Assembly (NCBI GenBank): GCA_027946555.1
Contig: JAPEVC010000006.1
Location: 248,001-312,000 of the forward strand
Length of the DNA stretch: 64,000 bases
Direction: 5' to 3'
Source of the DNA: Gnomoniopsis sp. IMI 355080
Taxonomy: Eukaryota > Ascomycota > Sordariomycetes > Diaporthales > Gnomoniaceae
Shown here: positions 1-10,133 of the stretch, one piece after another
Numbering within the stretch: position 1 is the stretch's first letter
Layout: every line of letters starts with the position of its first letter
The notes under the pieces: generated by a model
Databases searched by the model: none
What the model was told of the DNA's origin: nothing
Seen by the model: only the letters and a program-made list of their open reading frames with translations
Translations under genes and position numbers: made by a program

Positions 1-399
1 TGGGGTGCTCCATGGTTTTCTTGTCGAATACCAACCAGTAGGACAAGGAGGCGAAAATGAAGTAGAGAAGAATACCAAACAGCCTGTGACGAGGTAGTCA
101 GCAAATACTGTGCGCAACGCGACTCTTAGAAGCAAAACTCACCAGACGATCAAGTATAGCGACAGAGCCTGTCGCAAAATGTTATCGCGAGGCCATGCGC
201 TGTGGTAGGCATATTCTGAGGGGGGCAAGGAAAACCAATTCGTGGCGGGTTTGTAGGTCCATGCTGAGAAGACCTGACTTGCGACAGTCTCGTTGGACGG
301 CGGGTTGGGATAGTCGTAGGGCGCAGGACGCGCCGGATGGACGGTGGCATAGAGGTAGTCGCCAACGAAGGTGTCTACGACCTCGAGGACGATGTCCAT
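1..399 (-). CDS. ERG3: C-5 sterol desaturase, 5' part (gene runs off the left edge)
   Basis: Delta(7)-sterol 5(6)-desaturase introduces the C-5 double bond in late ergosterol synthesis in the ER membrane. Only the N-terminus is present. Exon 1 is 143-399 and starts at the ATG read as MDIVLEVVDTFVGDYLYATV, a typical fungal ERG3 N-terminus. A 59-bp intron (84-142, GTGAGT...CAG) is followed by exon 2 (1-83). The joined reading gives a first membrane segment (NILRQALSLYLIVWLFGILF, then a further hydrophobic stretch) ending in WLVFDKKTMEHP. An in-frame upstream ATG at 543 exists, but it would add an unrelated 48-residue extension, so I chose 399. The histidine-box catalytic domain lies outside the window, so activity cannot be judged. 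The family call rests on the N-terminal match and topology. Confidence 0.85.
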
Positions 400-2079
400 G
401 GTGGGCGGTTGGCAAAGTCGGATCCAATTCGCAGTATTGGCCAAGTTCCCTTGAACAAGGAGACGCAGATGGAAGGAATGTCGTCTTCTATAAAAGATGG
501 CAAATGGAGCACTGTCGCATTCGTCGCCCTGCACGTTCCCCACAATGATTCAAGGCCCACGCACCCCACCGAGTCGTCACGGCGCCACGGACGTCTTGGG
601 ACGTTGAGAATCAGGAAATAGGATGTGTTGTTTCCAGTTCCGCTGGGATTGTGCCTGGACGTGGACGGCGGAAACACGATGTGTGGAATTGTCGCGTGGG
701 GTGTTGATTTGTTTTCTCCCAATCGGGTTAGTCGGCGTATTTAAGTCGAGGTCGAATTAGCTTCGACCGTTGCTGTTCGCCTGTGTGCGCTGTGCTCAGG
801 TACCGAAGTCTAAACAAGCAGATAGACTCTACTGCGTACGCATTGGTCGGTGCTGAGGATGTCTCCGCTTAATCAGATCGCGGGACGATCTTTGGCGGAG
901 TAACACGATCTCGGGGCTTTTCACTAGTATAGCATGAAGGGAACGTGAGGAGGGTCCTGATGGTTCCATTAAAATACAGCTTGGTCGGCAACGTGAAGGG
1001 ACAAGAGCGACAGACACGCGCAACTCGAGCGAGGACATGGACGAGTTTATATTTTAGCCGATGCTGGCACGCTCCTTATGACCCCATAGGCCCGTCTACG
1101 CCGTCGTCCTGCGACCGTACGACTTGCATTGCATGTCATGTTGATCTGCTGGCCGGTCGCACGAGGGTGGAGTCTATTCTAATTCGCTGCCGTGGTTTAT
1201 GGTCTGAGATCCATCTCTCGGCTCCGTTGAGCTAACTGGGCCTACTGCTTATTCCCGTCACCGCCTACGCCCAGAAGAAGCTTAGCGTCTGGGGATGTAT
1301 TGGTGTCAAATCACACCCTGCCTTCCGGATTCCTGGGCCGTCAAGATCGACAATACTACTAATAATCAGATTAGATTTTCCACAATTCGAGACGTAGTCG
1401 CGTTGTATCCCGTGTCTTTACCGCAGATGCTCTCGCTCTCGAGGCAAATCATCAGAAAGACAACACTTCTACCACCCAGCATACACGATGTGAGTCGCCT
1501 CTTTAACTAGAGACGTATCATACAAGTAATGTACAGTACATGGAGAACCTGTAGCCTAGACTTGTATAAGTGGTTTATATACTATGTAATTACCGCGGAT
1601 AGCTCTTCGTACCACATGCAACCCAGCCAGACTTCTTCTGAGTCTATGGTCCTAATAGTATGTGGCCTAGCCAAATACCATACTCCAATTGACATCGACC
1701 GAGAAAACTTCAAAGAAGCAAGGTTGGCACTGAGCGCGGCTCGCAGACAATGACAGAGGTAGCTAGCAAGGTCCAGTAATTCCCCAGCAATCTCCTCCCC
1801 GCACCCCGATTCATTTTACCATAAACGACTAGTACTACATACATACCTACCTACTTACTAAGGTACGTAGGCCGGTCTGAGTCACATACTAAATGAGCAA
1901 CGAGCGTGTGAGCCTTCGCCATAGATTATAAGACCACCTTATATCTCTTGGAGTTCTCTATATACATTCAAACCACTCACAGACCTACCCAGCGCCGTAT
2001 TTACCGAATATTTGTGAACGTTGTTCAAAAAGAGACACTTTATAGCAGGCCTGTACCGGTGACACGAATATCCTTGACC
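400..2079. other. Intergenic region, ERG3 to MFS transporter
   Basis: This 1.7-kb region lies between two divergent genes and should hold both promoters. Short open frames exist on both strands, but none has a recognisable domain or splice continuity. A run of CTAC/TACC repeats (1841-1871) belongs to the motif class seen in other gaps of this window. I see no other gene or RNA. Confidence 0.6.
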
Positions 2080-3861
2080 ATGGCTACCGCCACGACCTCC
2101 GACCCTATCACGGCTCTAACAGCATCTCCGGTAAAGCTCGCTGTCGACGATGATAGTCCTCATAGCACAGCTCCCATTGAGCCACTCGATCTCGATCTGA
2201 CAGACAGTCCCAAGATTCGCACAAAGCTGCGTCTCTATGCCATCCTGTTGGCGCTCTATGTAGCTTCACCCCCTTCCTCAATCTCATCTGACACACAAAA
2301 CACCCAGCTCACAAATCCGGTCCTTACACAGCTCGCTCTCTTTGTCTCGGCCTTGGATCAGACCATCGTCGCAATATCCATCCCTACCATTTCTGCCGAC
2401 CTGCGCTCAGCCTCAGGCTATGTCTGGATCGGCGGCGCCTATCTGCTGGCCAACGCCGCATCAGGTCCCATCTGGGCCAAATTCAGCGACATCTGGGGCC
2501 GCAAGCCCATGCTCCTCGTGGCCGTCGGCGCCTTCTCGGCCGCCAGTGTCCTCGCCGCGCTGAGCACCACCATGACGATGCTGATTACCGGACGGGCCCT
2601 GCAAGGCGCAGCGGGCGGGGGCCTCATCCAGTTGGTGACCATTACCATCTCGGATCTCTTCAGTGTGCGGAAGCGTGCGTTGTATCTGGGCTACATCGGC
2701 TTTGTGTGGGTCCTGGCTGGCTCGGTTGGGCCGTTGATTGGGGGCGCCTTTACGCAGTTCGTCAACTGGCGGTGGTGCTTCTGGATTAATCTCCCCATCA
2801 CGGGGACCACGCTCATTCTGTTGTTGCTTTTCCTGGATGTGCATAACCCGCGCACAAAATTCTTTGAGGGCGTCAAGGCTGTTGATTGGCTGGGGACTTT
2901 TTCTATCCTGGCAGTCACCCTTTTACTGCTCCTCGGCCTCGACTTCGGCGGCGCAATCTTCCCTTGGACCAGCCCGAAAGTCATCTGCTTGATTGTGTTC
3001 GGAACGATGAGTATTGGCCTTTTCCTATTCACCGAGCGACGCCTGGCCAAGTACCCGTTGATACCACTGAACGTTTTCCAAAGCTGGAACAACAATGCCA
3101 CTTTTCTGGTTACATTCTTCCATGGGATGGTGCTGATTGGCATGGAGTATTACCTGCCACTTTATTTCCAAAGCGTGAAGCAAGCCTCACCTTTTCGGAG
3201 TGGTCTTTTGATATTACCGCTCATCATAACGCAAGCCGTGGGTGAGATCTTTGCTGGCGTTCTTATCCACCGCACAGGCCGCTACAGGGAAACCATATGG
3301 GCCGGCGCAGTACTCATGACCATAGGAACAGGCCTGTACATCCTCTTCGGAACCGACACGTCCGTTGCGACGATCGTTGGGCTGGAAATTTTCGGGGCCC
3401 TCGGACCTTCGTTATTGTTCCAAGGGCCTATGGTGTCTATCCAGAACAGTGTCAGCCAGGCCGATACTGCGGCAGCCACAGCAGCCTTGGGCTTCATCCG
3501 CATATCTGCCATGTCTCTTTCTGTCGTGGTGGGCGGTGTGGTCTTCCAGAATAGTATGAACACAAAGCAACCATTACTTGCTGCTGCTGGCCTCAACGGG
3601 ACCGTGCTCGACGCCCTATCAGGTAGCGAGGCAGCGGCTAATGTGAACATTGCTGGGTTTGATTTGGACGATTCGCAGCGTCGTGTGGTCCTGGATGCTT
3701 TCGCGTGGAGTATGAGGAACATGTTCATCATGTACACGTGCTTGGCAGCAGTTGCTATGATAGCCAGTGTTTCCATCAAGCATCGCAGGCTGAATACCGA
3801 GCATACGGAGACAAAAACGGGAATTCAGCAGTTGATGAGAAGAGAAGACACCAAAGCCTAG
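2080..3861 (+). CDS. MFS multidrug/metabolite efflux transporter (DHA2, 14-TMS type)
   Basis: A major facilitator of the drug:H+ antiporter-2 family at the plasma membrane. Exons are 2080-2259 and 2332-3861, giving 569 residues. The 72-bp intron (GTAGCT...ACACAG) is in frame and free of stops. It is recognised because joining LALY to LALFVSALDQTIVA restores the family's first transmembrane segment. Seen in order: the LDQTIVA motif in TM1, motif A (KFSDIWGRKP), GRALQGAAGG, motif C-like GSVGPLIGGAF, and WRWCFWINLP, followed by the later hydrophobic segments. The start is the ATG in GACCATGG at 2080; an earlier in-frame ATG at 1948 would add 44 unlikely residues. It is convergent with the UstYa gene, so export of that gene's product is a plausible role. 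The substrate is unknown. Confidence 0.88.
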   Translation: MATATTSDPITALTASPVKLAVDDDSPHSTAPIEPLDLDLTDSPKIRTKLRLYAILLALYVASPPSSISSDTQNTQLTNPVLTQLALFVSALDQTIVAISIPTISADLRSASGYVWIGGAYLLANAASGPIWAKFSDIWGRKPMLLVAVGAFSAASVLAALSTTMTMLITGRALQGAAGGGLIQLVTITISDLFSVRKRALYLGYIGFVWVLAGSVGPLIGGAFTQFVNWRWCFWINLPITGTTLILLLLFLDVHNPRTKFFEGVKAVDWLGTFSILAVTLLLLLGLDFGGAIFPWTSPKVICLIVFGTMSIGLFLFTERRLAKYPLIPLNVFQSWNNNATFLVTFFHGMVLIGMEYYLPLYFQSVKQASPFRSGLLILPLIITQAVGEIFAGVLIHRTGRYRETIWAGAVLMTIGTGLYILFGTDTSVATIVGLEIFGALGPSLLFQGPMVSIQNSVSQADTAAATAALGFIRISAMSLSVVVGGVVFQNSMNTKQPLLAAAGLNGTVLDALSGSEAAANVNIAGFDLDDSQRRVVLDAFAWSMRNMFIMYTCLAAVAMIASVSIKHRRLNTEHTETKTGIQQLMRREDTKA

Positions 3862-4200
3862 GGGGGGCTGAGTACACTACAGTGTGTTCTGTATAATAGT
3901 CTCTCGGGGTTACCGTTTGAAATAAGAAAAAGAAAACAGAATTAAAAGAGCGGGGGGCCCTGCCTAGGCTGGTTAAGGCCCTTCCCAACCTAGATATATG
4001 TACATACGTTCCCCGCGTTGACAGTTCTTGAAGAGGCACACATTCGTTGGCAAAGACACCGTGACAACCTTACAGTATGTGGGGTCTGCTCGGACGAATG
4101 ACTTTTAGAAAGGAAGTGACTAGATAATATTTTTCATCATTCCTCTAACCGCTATAATGCTGCAATATTCCGCTGAGACAGAGAATTCTAGACTGTTGCT
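3862..4200. other. Short intergenic gap between convergent genes
   Basis: A 339-bp gap between the 3' ends of the MFS and UstYa genes. It should hold both polyadenylation regions. No open frame of note. Confidence 0.6.
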
Positions 4201-5209
4201 TTAGACGTCATGAGTCCATGAGACAGTGTGATCGATGGCCCACTTGTGCACATCGTCAAAGTTCCTGCACGTGTGTAGTGTGCTGAAGTCAGGCCAAAAG
4301 TCGTCCTTCTCGTACCCGTATTCCGGATATTCACGGAATGTAAAGATGCCAATGTCTGACGTGCACATGAGGTTGATGCGGATAGCCTCGAGGCAGTGGT
4401 CTATGTGTTTGTTAGTGGTGTTGTTTTGTGCTGCTAAGGGTGAAGGTCAAATACGCACCAATGTGGCCATGGAGTCCCTCTTCCTCTTCCTGAATGTCGG
4501 AGTATATGTTCTTGTAGTAGTCCTTGTAGATTGCCTGCCTCAGCAGGTTCAGACAATGCAACTGGTGGAAGACCTCGACGGCTGCGCGATAGCCTTGCTT
4601 GCCCGTTGCTGGGTCCTTGACCTTCAAAGAGTTTCTCGGCAGGCCCAGCCTGTCCAACTCCTCTTGTGAGATCATCTGGTCGCCCACTGTTTTTGCCCAA
4701 AAGTCAATCACTGGGCTGCTGTGTGATATGTGGAGAAGGGTAACCTACTGTCGTTGGCGATAGAGTCCCAGGCCTTGTCTACGTCGACACCGTATCCAAC
4801 GAAGGGCCCATCCACCACCGGTGTCAAGTTATACCTGACCGTCTCATACTTCACAATCGGTGCAACCGGTGCTGTGGCCCTGTTAATTTATTTGTTTACT
4901 TTTGCTTCGGGAAAAGAGGAAGATCATACAATATGATGAATATTGTTCTGTGACTTGCAAGTCTGAGATCCTTGCCGTTCGCTGGCAGAAGGACAATGTG
5001 AAGAGTACCAGTGATGTCGACAGCAAGAGAGTGTGTGCAATCCACATCCAATTTTTTGCCAAAAAGTCTAACACTCTGGTCCTTGGATCCCTCTCGAACT
5101 TGTCACTCTGTAATCGGATTGCCCGCGAGTCCTTCTCCTCGTAGACAGTGTCCGAGCTGCTCCGGCTCTGTTCCTCATCAACCGGGACGGCTCGGTAGAC
5201 TTTCGGCAT
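4201..5209 (-). CDS. UstYa-family (DUF3328) oxidase, membrane-anchored
   Basis: UstYa-like proteins catalyse oxidative cyclisation of fungal RiPPs (ustiloxin, phomopsin and asperipin families) and some hydroxylations or chlorinations in other pathways. Four exons, 5209-4930, 4871-4749, 4686-4459 and 4400-4201, join with consistent phase to 276 residues. Introns are 58, 62 and 58 bp. A cytosolic N-terminus is followed by one membrane segment (around residues 50-75, WIAHTLLLSTSLVLFTLSF) and the family's YSP...YE stretch. Then come both diagnostic HxxHC motifs: HQLHC (residues 175-179) and HIDHC (209-213), the second split by intron 3. An alternative 38-bp second intron is possible but too short, and the 62-bp version restores the usual spacing before the EEL motif. 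It is divergent from the Kex2-repeat gene at 7596 and convergent with the MFS transporter. The natural substrate is unknown. Confidence 0.88.
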
Positions 5210-7595
5210 GGTGATGTTGATGATGGTGGTGATAGCGGAATTATCGTAGTATTATAGGGCGTGGGAATCAAAAGTCACCGACTTTACAGCAAGAAGTAAA
5301 GACACACCAGGTGTAAATGGCAACGACTCAAGACGAGGAAACAAACTAAGCAAGATCAGATTTGGGTTTGGGAGACGGTAGTCTTTGGCCCGAAGAAAGA
5401 AAACAGCGAGCTCCTGGAGAGATGACAGACAGTGAATGGACCAAACCACAGAACCCGAGAAAGCAGTTGATGATGGAAAATCCGAGAAACGGCCGCTGCG
5501 GAAAGGGCGGATCGTTTGGACACAAGAGATGCTACGTGCTCTGTGCCAAGCTTTCTGTGATCTGAGATGATCCGCCTTGCTCGACAGAAAATCACTGCTC
5601 ATAGGACCCCAGGACGTGGAGCACGGGGAGATGGATCTTCACGTAAGTGACCAGGACCCAATAAGTGAAGAGTGTGGAGAGATGATGTGCAAGAGGGAGA
5701 AGGGATTGAGGGAGAGAGAGACGAGAAAGGAGAATTGTGCAGGTGGCCAAACCTCTTACACGTCAACGTCAGTTTTGAGACGTCTGATGTTGGCGACGAT
5801 GCGACTTGAGACGCCTTGGAGCTAGCCTGTGTTTTGAAATATCCGCACATGCTATACTCTAGACTCAATGGCCCGTCGGTACGTAACCGGTTTCTAGAAG
5901 ACAAGAGTCGCTTGTCGGCATGATTTCGGAATTCCCTGTCCTGTAGACTAGATTCCCGTGAAGTCAAAGGGGAATAAACTCTTGTTCGTCCGATTGCTCA
6001 CCATGGAAGATTGTGTGATGGCGGGCACTGAGCTTTGGGACCGGACCGTGAGCTTAAGGTCCCCCTTTAGTCAGTCGTCAGTGCCGCTGTACCATGGTGA
6101 ATGCGAGAGGCAGGCAAGGCCTACATAGTATGTGACCACTTCCAGGAGACGCGGGTGTTTCACCCTCCCTCGGACACACGCGAGCCAATCACAAGGCTTA
6201 CCGGCAAATCTTCGACAAGCGAGGGTGGGCCCGTCTCACTGCCAGACTTCGCTGTGGGGTTTCAGGCTCTCTTTCAGCCTCATCCACACACAAGCGTCCC
6301 GAACTATCCAACATGTCCACCAACTCGACGATTCCATGACCCCGTCACGCGTGGCGCCAGCACCCATGGAGCTTCAGGCCCAGATTTCATGCGGCAAGTA
6401 TAGCCTGACGTCTCATCAACGATCACAGAACGAACACGATCTTCGCAGGTCTGAATTGGCATTGTGAATCATAGCTGATCTGCGCATTACGGAAGATCAT
6501 AAAGGATCTTCTCAACAGTCCCAGTGCCAGACAAGCTTCATCAATATAGCCGCACCAACACTTCCGGCCCCCGTCTCGAGGTCACGTGCCCTATGCCTTT
6601 GCCTTTTTGAGCCTCACTGCTTGGCTTGAACGTCTGCCGTCTTTGCCAGCCACGGCGATCGAGCATCCATCCCGGAGCCATCGCGAACGAGGCATTTCTC
6701 CATCGAGTGGATCTCTGGGGTAGACCCGGGGACCCAGCTCACCGGTCACATCGCTCCCCTGGACAGTCAGAGGGTCTATTGCTATTATCATACAGTAATA
6801 GCAGAAGACCCAGAGAAGCTTGTGGGGACTGATTTGCATTGCCTCAGTTTGCACTTGGTTCTCGACAGTGGGTCGTGGGGAGCTCAGAATAGACAAGCTT
6901 GCCAAGCACTGTCCAACCTTTCTTGGCCCTGCTCGCGAGAGTAGAGATTCGTCCCAAAGTTCTCTGGTCTCATCAAGTCGCCAGGCGACGTTCAACCTTA
7001 CCTGGGCGCGTCATCTGATGCATGGTAGCCGCTCGTCTCAAAGGATGAGCGAGACCCAGGATCCACGACAGACACATGCTCTGCCCTGTAAGGTAGGCAG
7101 TCCAGCATCTGGCGACAAATCCACTGCCAGGATGATGATACGCAAAGCACAGGCGCGCGTCGATCTGTCAGGCACAGGTTTGGCGAGTGTCTCTCTCGTC
7201 CCAGCTCATGCCCAGGAAGCCCAAAACACCCCAGTACACGTGTGTATCCATGGAGATCGTCCACGAGGAAGTGGGTGTCGCCTTTGTCTCGCCCGGGTGA
7301 AGAGAGCCGTCCAACAAAAGGTCATCCTGGCTTGTCAAGGCCAGGGGACTCCGTCCTTGGCACGATGAAGGAGGCTGAATATCGTATAAGAGACAGAAAA
7401 CCTTCTCATTTTACAACTTGCTCACGCCACATACCTCCACTATCAGCTGAGCAACTTTCCATTCTTTGCCTGGGCCCCGTCTTTTTCCCCCACCTTTAAT
7501 TCATTTTCAATTCAGCTGGCAGGCCCAGTTAAGCCTATTGCAATATAGCGCCACTCTTTTAAGCTTTTTACTTGCTCACCCTTCACACAGTCAAG
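5210..7595. other. Divergent intergenic region, UstYa to repeat-precursor gene
   Basis: This 2.4-kb gap separates two divergently transcribed genes and probably carries both promoters. Open frames (for example 6820-7368) show no recognised domain and no coding-like composition. No transcription factor gene is visible here. Confidence 0.55.
7384..7393 (+). promoter_or_regulatory. TATA-like element upstream of the repeat-precursor gene
   Basis: GTATAAGAGA lies about 200 bp upstream of the ATG at 7596, and the identical decamer precedes the secreted-protein gene at 27421. It fits a TATA element with a leader of moderate length. No experimental start site is known. Confidence 0.35.
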
Positions 7596-8576
7596 ATGCA
7601 CGCCTCATCCATCATCAGCCTCTTCCTGGCGGCCTCGGCCGCCACCGGCTTCCAGCTCAACGCTCCCGGTTCCTTCGCACTGTCTCGTCAGGGTGTTGCT
7701 CTAGCAGCGGCCCTCGCCGGCCCAGCCATGGCTCTCCCCGCAGAGATCGATGTCCGCCACCACCAGGGCAAGAAGGCCAAGGCTGGTGGCAAGCGTGAGG
7801 AGGATGAGCAGCTCGAGGCTCGTCACCACCAGGGCAAGAAGGCCAAGGCTGGTGGCAAGCGTGAGGAGGATGAGCAGCTCGAGGCTCGTCACCACCAAGG
7901 CAAGAAGGCCAAGGCTGGTGGCAAGCGTGAGGAGGATGAGCAGCTCGAGGCCCGTCACCACCAGGGCAAGAAGGCCAAGGCTGGCGGCAAGCGCGAGGAA
8001 GATCTCGAGGCTCGTCACCACCAGGGCAAGAAGGCTAAGGCCGGCGGCAAGCGTGAGGAGGACGATGCTGCTGAGGAAGATGTCGATGAGCAGATCGAGG
8101 AGCGTGATGTCGAGGCCCGTCACCACCAGGGAAAGAAGGCCAAGGCTGGCGGCAAGCGCGAGGAAGATCTCGAGGCTCGTCACCACCAGGGCAAGAAGGC
8201 GAAGGCTGGCGGCAAGCGTGAGGAAGACCTCGAGGCTCGTCACCACCAGGGCAAGAAGGCCAAGGCTGGTGGCAAGCGCGAGGAGGATGAGGATGTTGCT
8301 GAGGATGATGTCGACGAGCAGCTCGAGGAGCGCGACGTCGAGGCCCGTCACCACCAAGGCAAGAAGGCCAAGGCTGGCGGTAAGCGCGAGGAGGAGCAGC
8401 TCGAGGCCCGCCACCACCAGGGCAAGAAGGCCAAGGCTGGCGGTAAGCGCGAGGAGGAGCAGCTCGAGGCCCGCCACCACCAAGGCAAGAAGGCCAAGGC
8501 TGGCGGTAAGCGCGAGGAGGAGCAGCTCGAGGCTCGTCACCACCAGGGAAAGAAGGCTAAGGCTGGTGGCAACTAA
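7596..8576 (+). CDS. Secreted Kex2-processed repeat protein (KEP), candidate RiPP precursor
   Basis: A single-exon gene of 326 residues. It has an N-terminal signal peptide (MHASSIISLFLAASAATG), a second hydrophobic stretch (GVALAAALAGPAMALP), then twelve copies of RHHQGKKAKAGG. Eleven copies end in KR, and the last ends in N and the stop. Acidic spacers separate them: EEDEQLEA (3), EEDLEA (3), EEEQLEA (3) and two longer ones ending in EERDVEA. Basic unit, KR site and acidic spacer is the layout of fungal prepropeptides cut by Kex2 in the Golgi, such as KEP-type RiPP precursors and pheromone precursors. Core sequence is identical in all copies while the spacers vary, so the core is the likely product. 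The unit lacks Tyr, Trp, Phe and Cys, which is atypical for a UstYa substrate. An antimicrobial or metal-binding peptide is an alternative. The start at 7596 is chosen because it opens the signal peptide. Function is not known. Confidence 0.85.
   Translation: MHASSIISLFLAASAATGFQLNAPGSFALSRQGVALAAALAGPAMALPAEIDVRHHQGKKAKAGGKREEDEQLEARHHQGKKAKAGGKREEDEQLEARHHQGKKAKAGGKREEDEQLEARHHQGKKAKAGGKREEDLEARHHQGKKAKAGGKREEDDAAEEDVDEQIEERDVEARHHQGKKAKAGGKREEDLEARHHQGKKAKAGGKREEDLEARHHQGKKAKAGGKREEDEDVAEDDVDEQLEERDVEARHHQGKKAKAGGKREEEQLEARHHQGKKAKAGGKREEEQLEARHHQGKKAKAGGKREEEQLEARHHQGKKAKAGGN
7755..8573 (+). repeat. Tandem coding repeat, twelve units of the basic core with acidic spacers
   Basis: Twelve direct repeats of a 36-bp core (RHHQGKKAKAGG) are separated by 24-72 bp of coding sequence (KR plus an acidic spacer). 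Protein identity of the core is complete, and codon differences (cgc/cgt, ggt/ggc, gcc/gct) are synonymous. The units containing the two long spacers each follow an EEDLEA unit, which suggests duplication of a multi-unit block. Confidence 0.92.
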
Positions 8577-10133
8577 GTGTCTTAGTAGCGGGACGACTTG
8601 AGAGAGAAAGCGCAGTGGCGAGGACTTTGAGTGTAGAAAGGTTGTATCTGCTCTATGGAATCTACTTTGTGTGAGAATACGGGAAGCAGTCAAAAGGTCT
8701 TGATTCTGCTTGAGGTGACGTGATATCGAACCACTCTGCCGATATCTGGGAGGGACTACTTTACAATGCTGTGCGATGAATATAATTAATACCTGTCTCT
8801 ACCGTTTTGATACCCTAATATGTGAAGTCTCGAGTGAGCCTACACGATCACCAAAGAGTCCCGTATCCGGCTTGGGACAGAGTTCCTGACAAGAACTCGA
8901 TTGTGCGAAACGAGAGGCGGATTACACAGACCGGCCGTACCTTCGAGCCCGTCTGATGTGGATGTGCATGGCAACATTAAAGTTGTGAAACCCAGCGAGA
9001 CGAAATATGCTTTCGTAAGGCTAGACCATACCGAGGTCACCTCGGCACCTCTCCATCCCATCGGGCGGTGCTTCAGATTCTCTCCGTCGGATGAAGCCAG
9101 ACCATCGGCCCGGATGAATCAGTATAACCTTAATGCATGGTGTACAAGGGGAAAGAGAGTGTCTCTTTCCAATACAAAGTTAAGCACTCACTTTCCTAAA
9201 GACATCAGACGCAAGCTGAGATGTAGATACACGCTCTGAAGATCTTGGTGAGCGTTTTCAAACCGGTGCTCTGCGACATCGTCTAGCAGTGCTGGAAAGC
9301 TTGGCTCCCAAATTGAGACTGTGACTGAGTAATTGAGTTTGTCCCCTGTTGAAATCGGTTGAAGTTTCTCCAAGCTCCTCAGCCAAGATATGTGAAAGGT
9401 CGGTTAACCAGTATGCAATAGTAGTTGTGATCAAAAATAGCTAAAGGCAGTGTGAATGTCCTATACAAATAATACACGTATAGTTTCAATCGTTCCATCA
9501 TGACTAGTATCCGCCATCAACTTGCTTCTGCTTTTTGAAACGAAAGTCCTTGAAGACTACGCCAGTAGACGAACAGCCGTAGGTCTGGTTGCGGAACAAA
9601 TCTGCGGCCAGTGTACAACAATTGCGGTTTGTCAAGGTGTTTTTCACGACTCAAAGGCAACAGACCCACTTAGCTACGGCAAGTAGGAATTGCTTCTTGC
9701 ATGGGGACTACTAGTATCACGAGATCCATGGAGGTGTTGCCGTGGCCGACAGAGCCCGTCGAGTAAAACGCACCTTTCAGTCCAAACTCAAAGTCTCATC
9801 AAAGCACATGTGGTACACTACTCCCCTCAGTGTTGTGCTGTAACCTAGAGACGATGCCTCAAAAGACCAATCAATAAGTGGAACAAAAAGCACAGTTCCT
9901 ATCAAACTCCAGGCTAAATGCAATCGTCCTTGCTACTGAAACACTGCCCTCGTCCCGGGATTTTGCCTTGTCCTGCCTTGCCTATGTCTATGCCCTGAAA
10001 ACGCCCTCCGAATGCAGCCCTAAAATCAAACAGCATACACCCCTCCTCACACACGCCCCCACCAACAGAAGCCGCCTCTTCTCATCCTCGCCCATCCCAT
10101 GTCCCTAAAATCATCGGGACCCGACAAGGATCT
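8577..10133. other. Intergenic region, repeat precursor to EDC3
   Basis: A 1.56-kb gap between the convergent ends of the repeat-precursor and EDC3 genes. Only short, unrecognisable open frames are present. I see nothing else in it. Confidence 0.6.

Noticed and set aside
6820..7368. 182-codon frame in the gap between the UstYa and repeat-precursor genes
   Set aside because: No domain, signal or splice continuity. It could only be supported by transcripts.
7755..8573. Regularly spaced direct repeats resembling a CRISPR array
   Set aside because: The host is a eukaryote, the repeats are coding units in one frame, and the spacers encode related acidic peptides.
7701..8693. 330-codon open frame antisense to the repeat precursor, and a 283-codon frame in a shifted plus frame
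   Set aside because: Both are forced open by the repeat's codon pattern. They read as monotonous Leu/Ala or Arg/Ser repeats, and the sense frame alone has a signal peptide and Kex2 sites.
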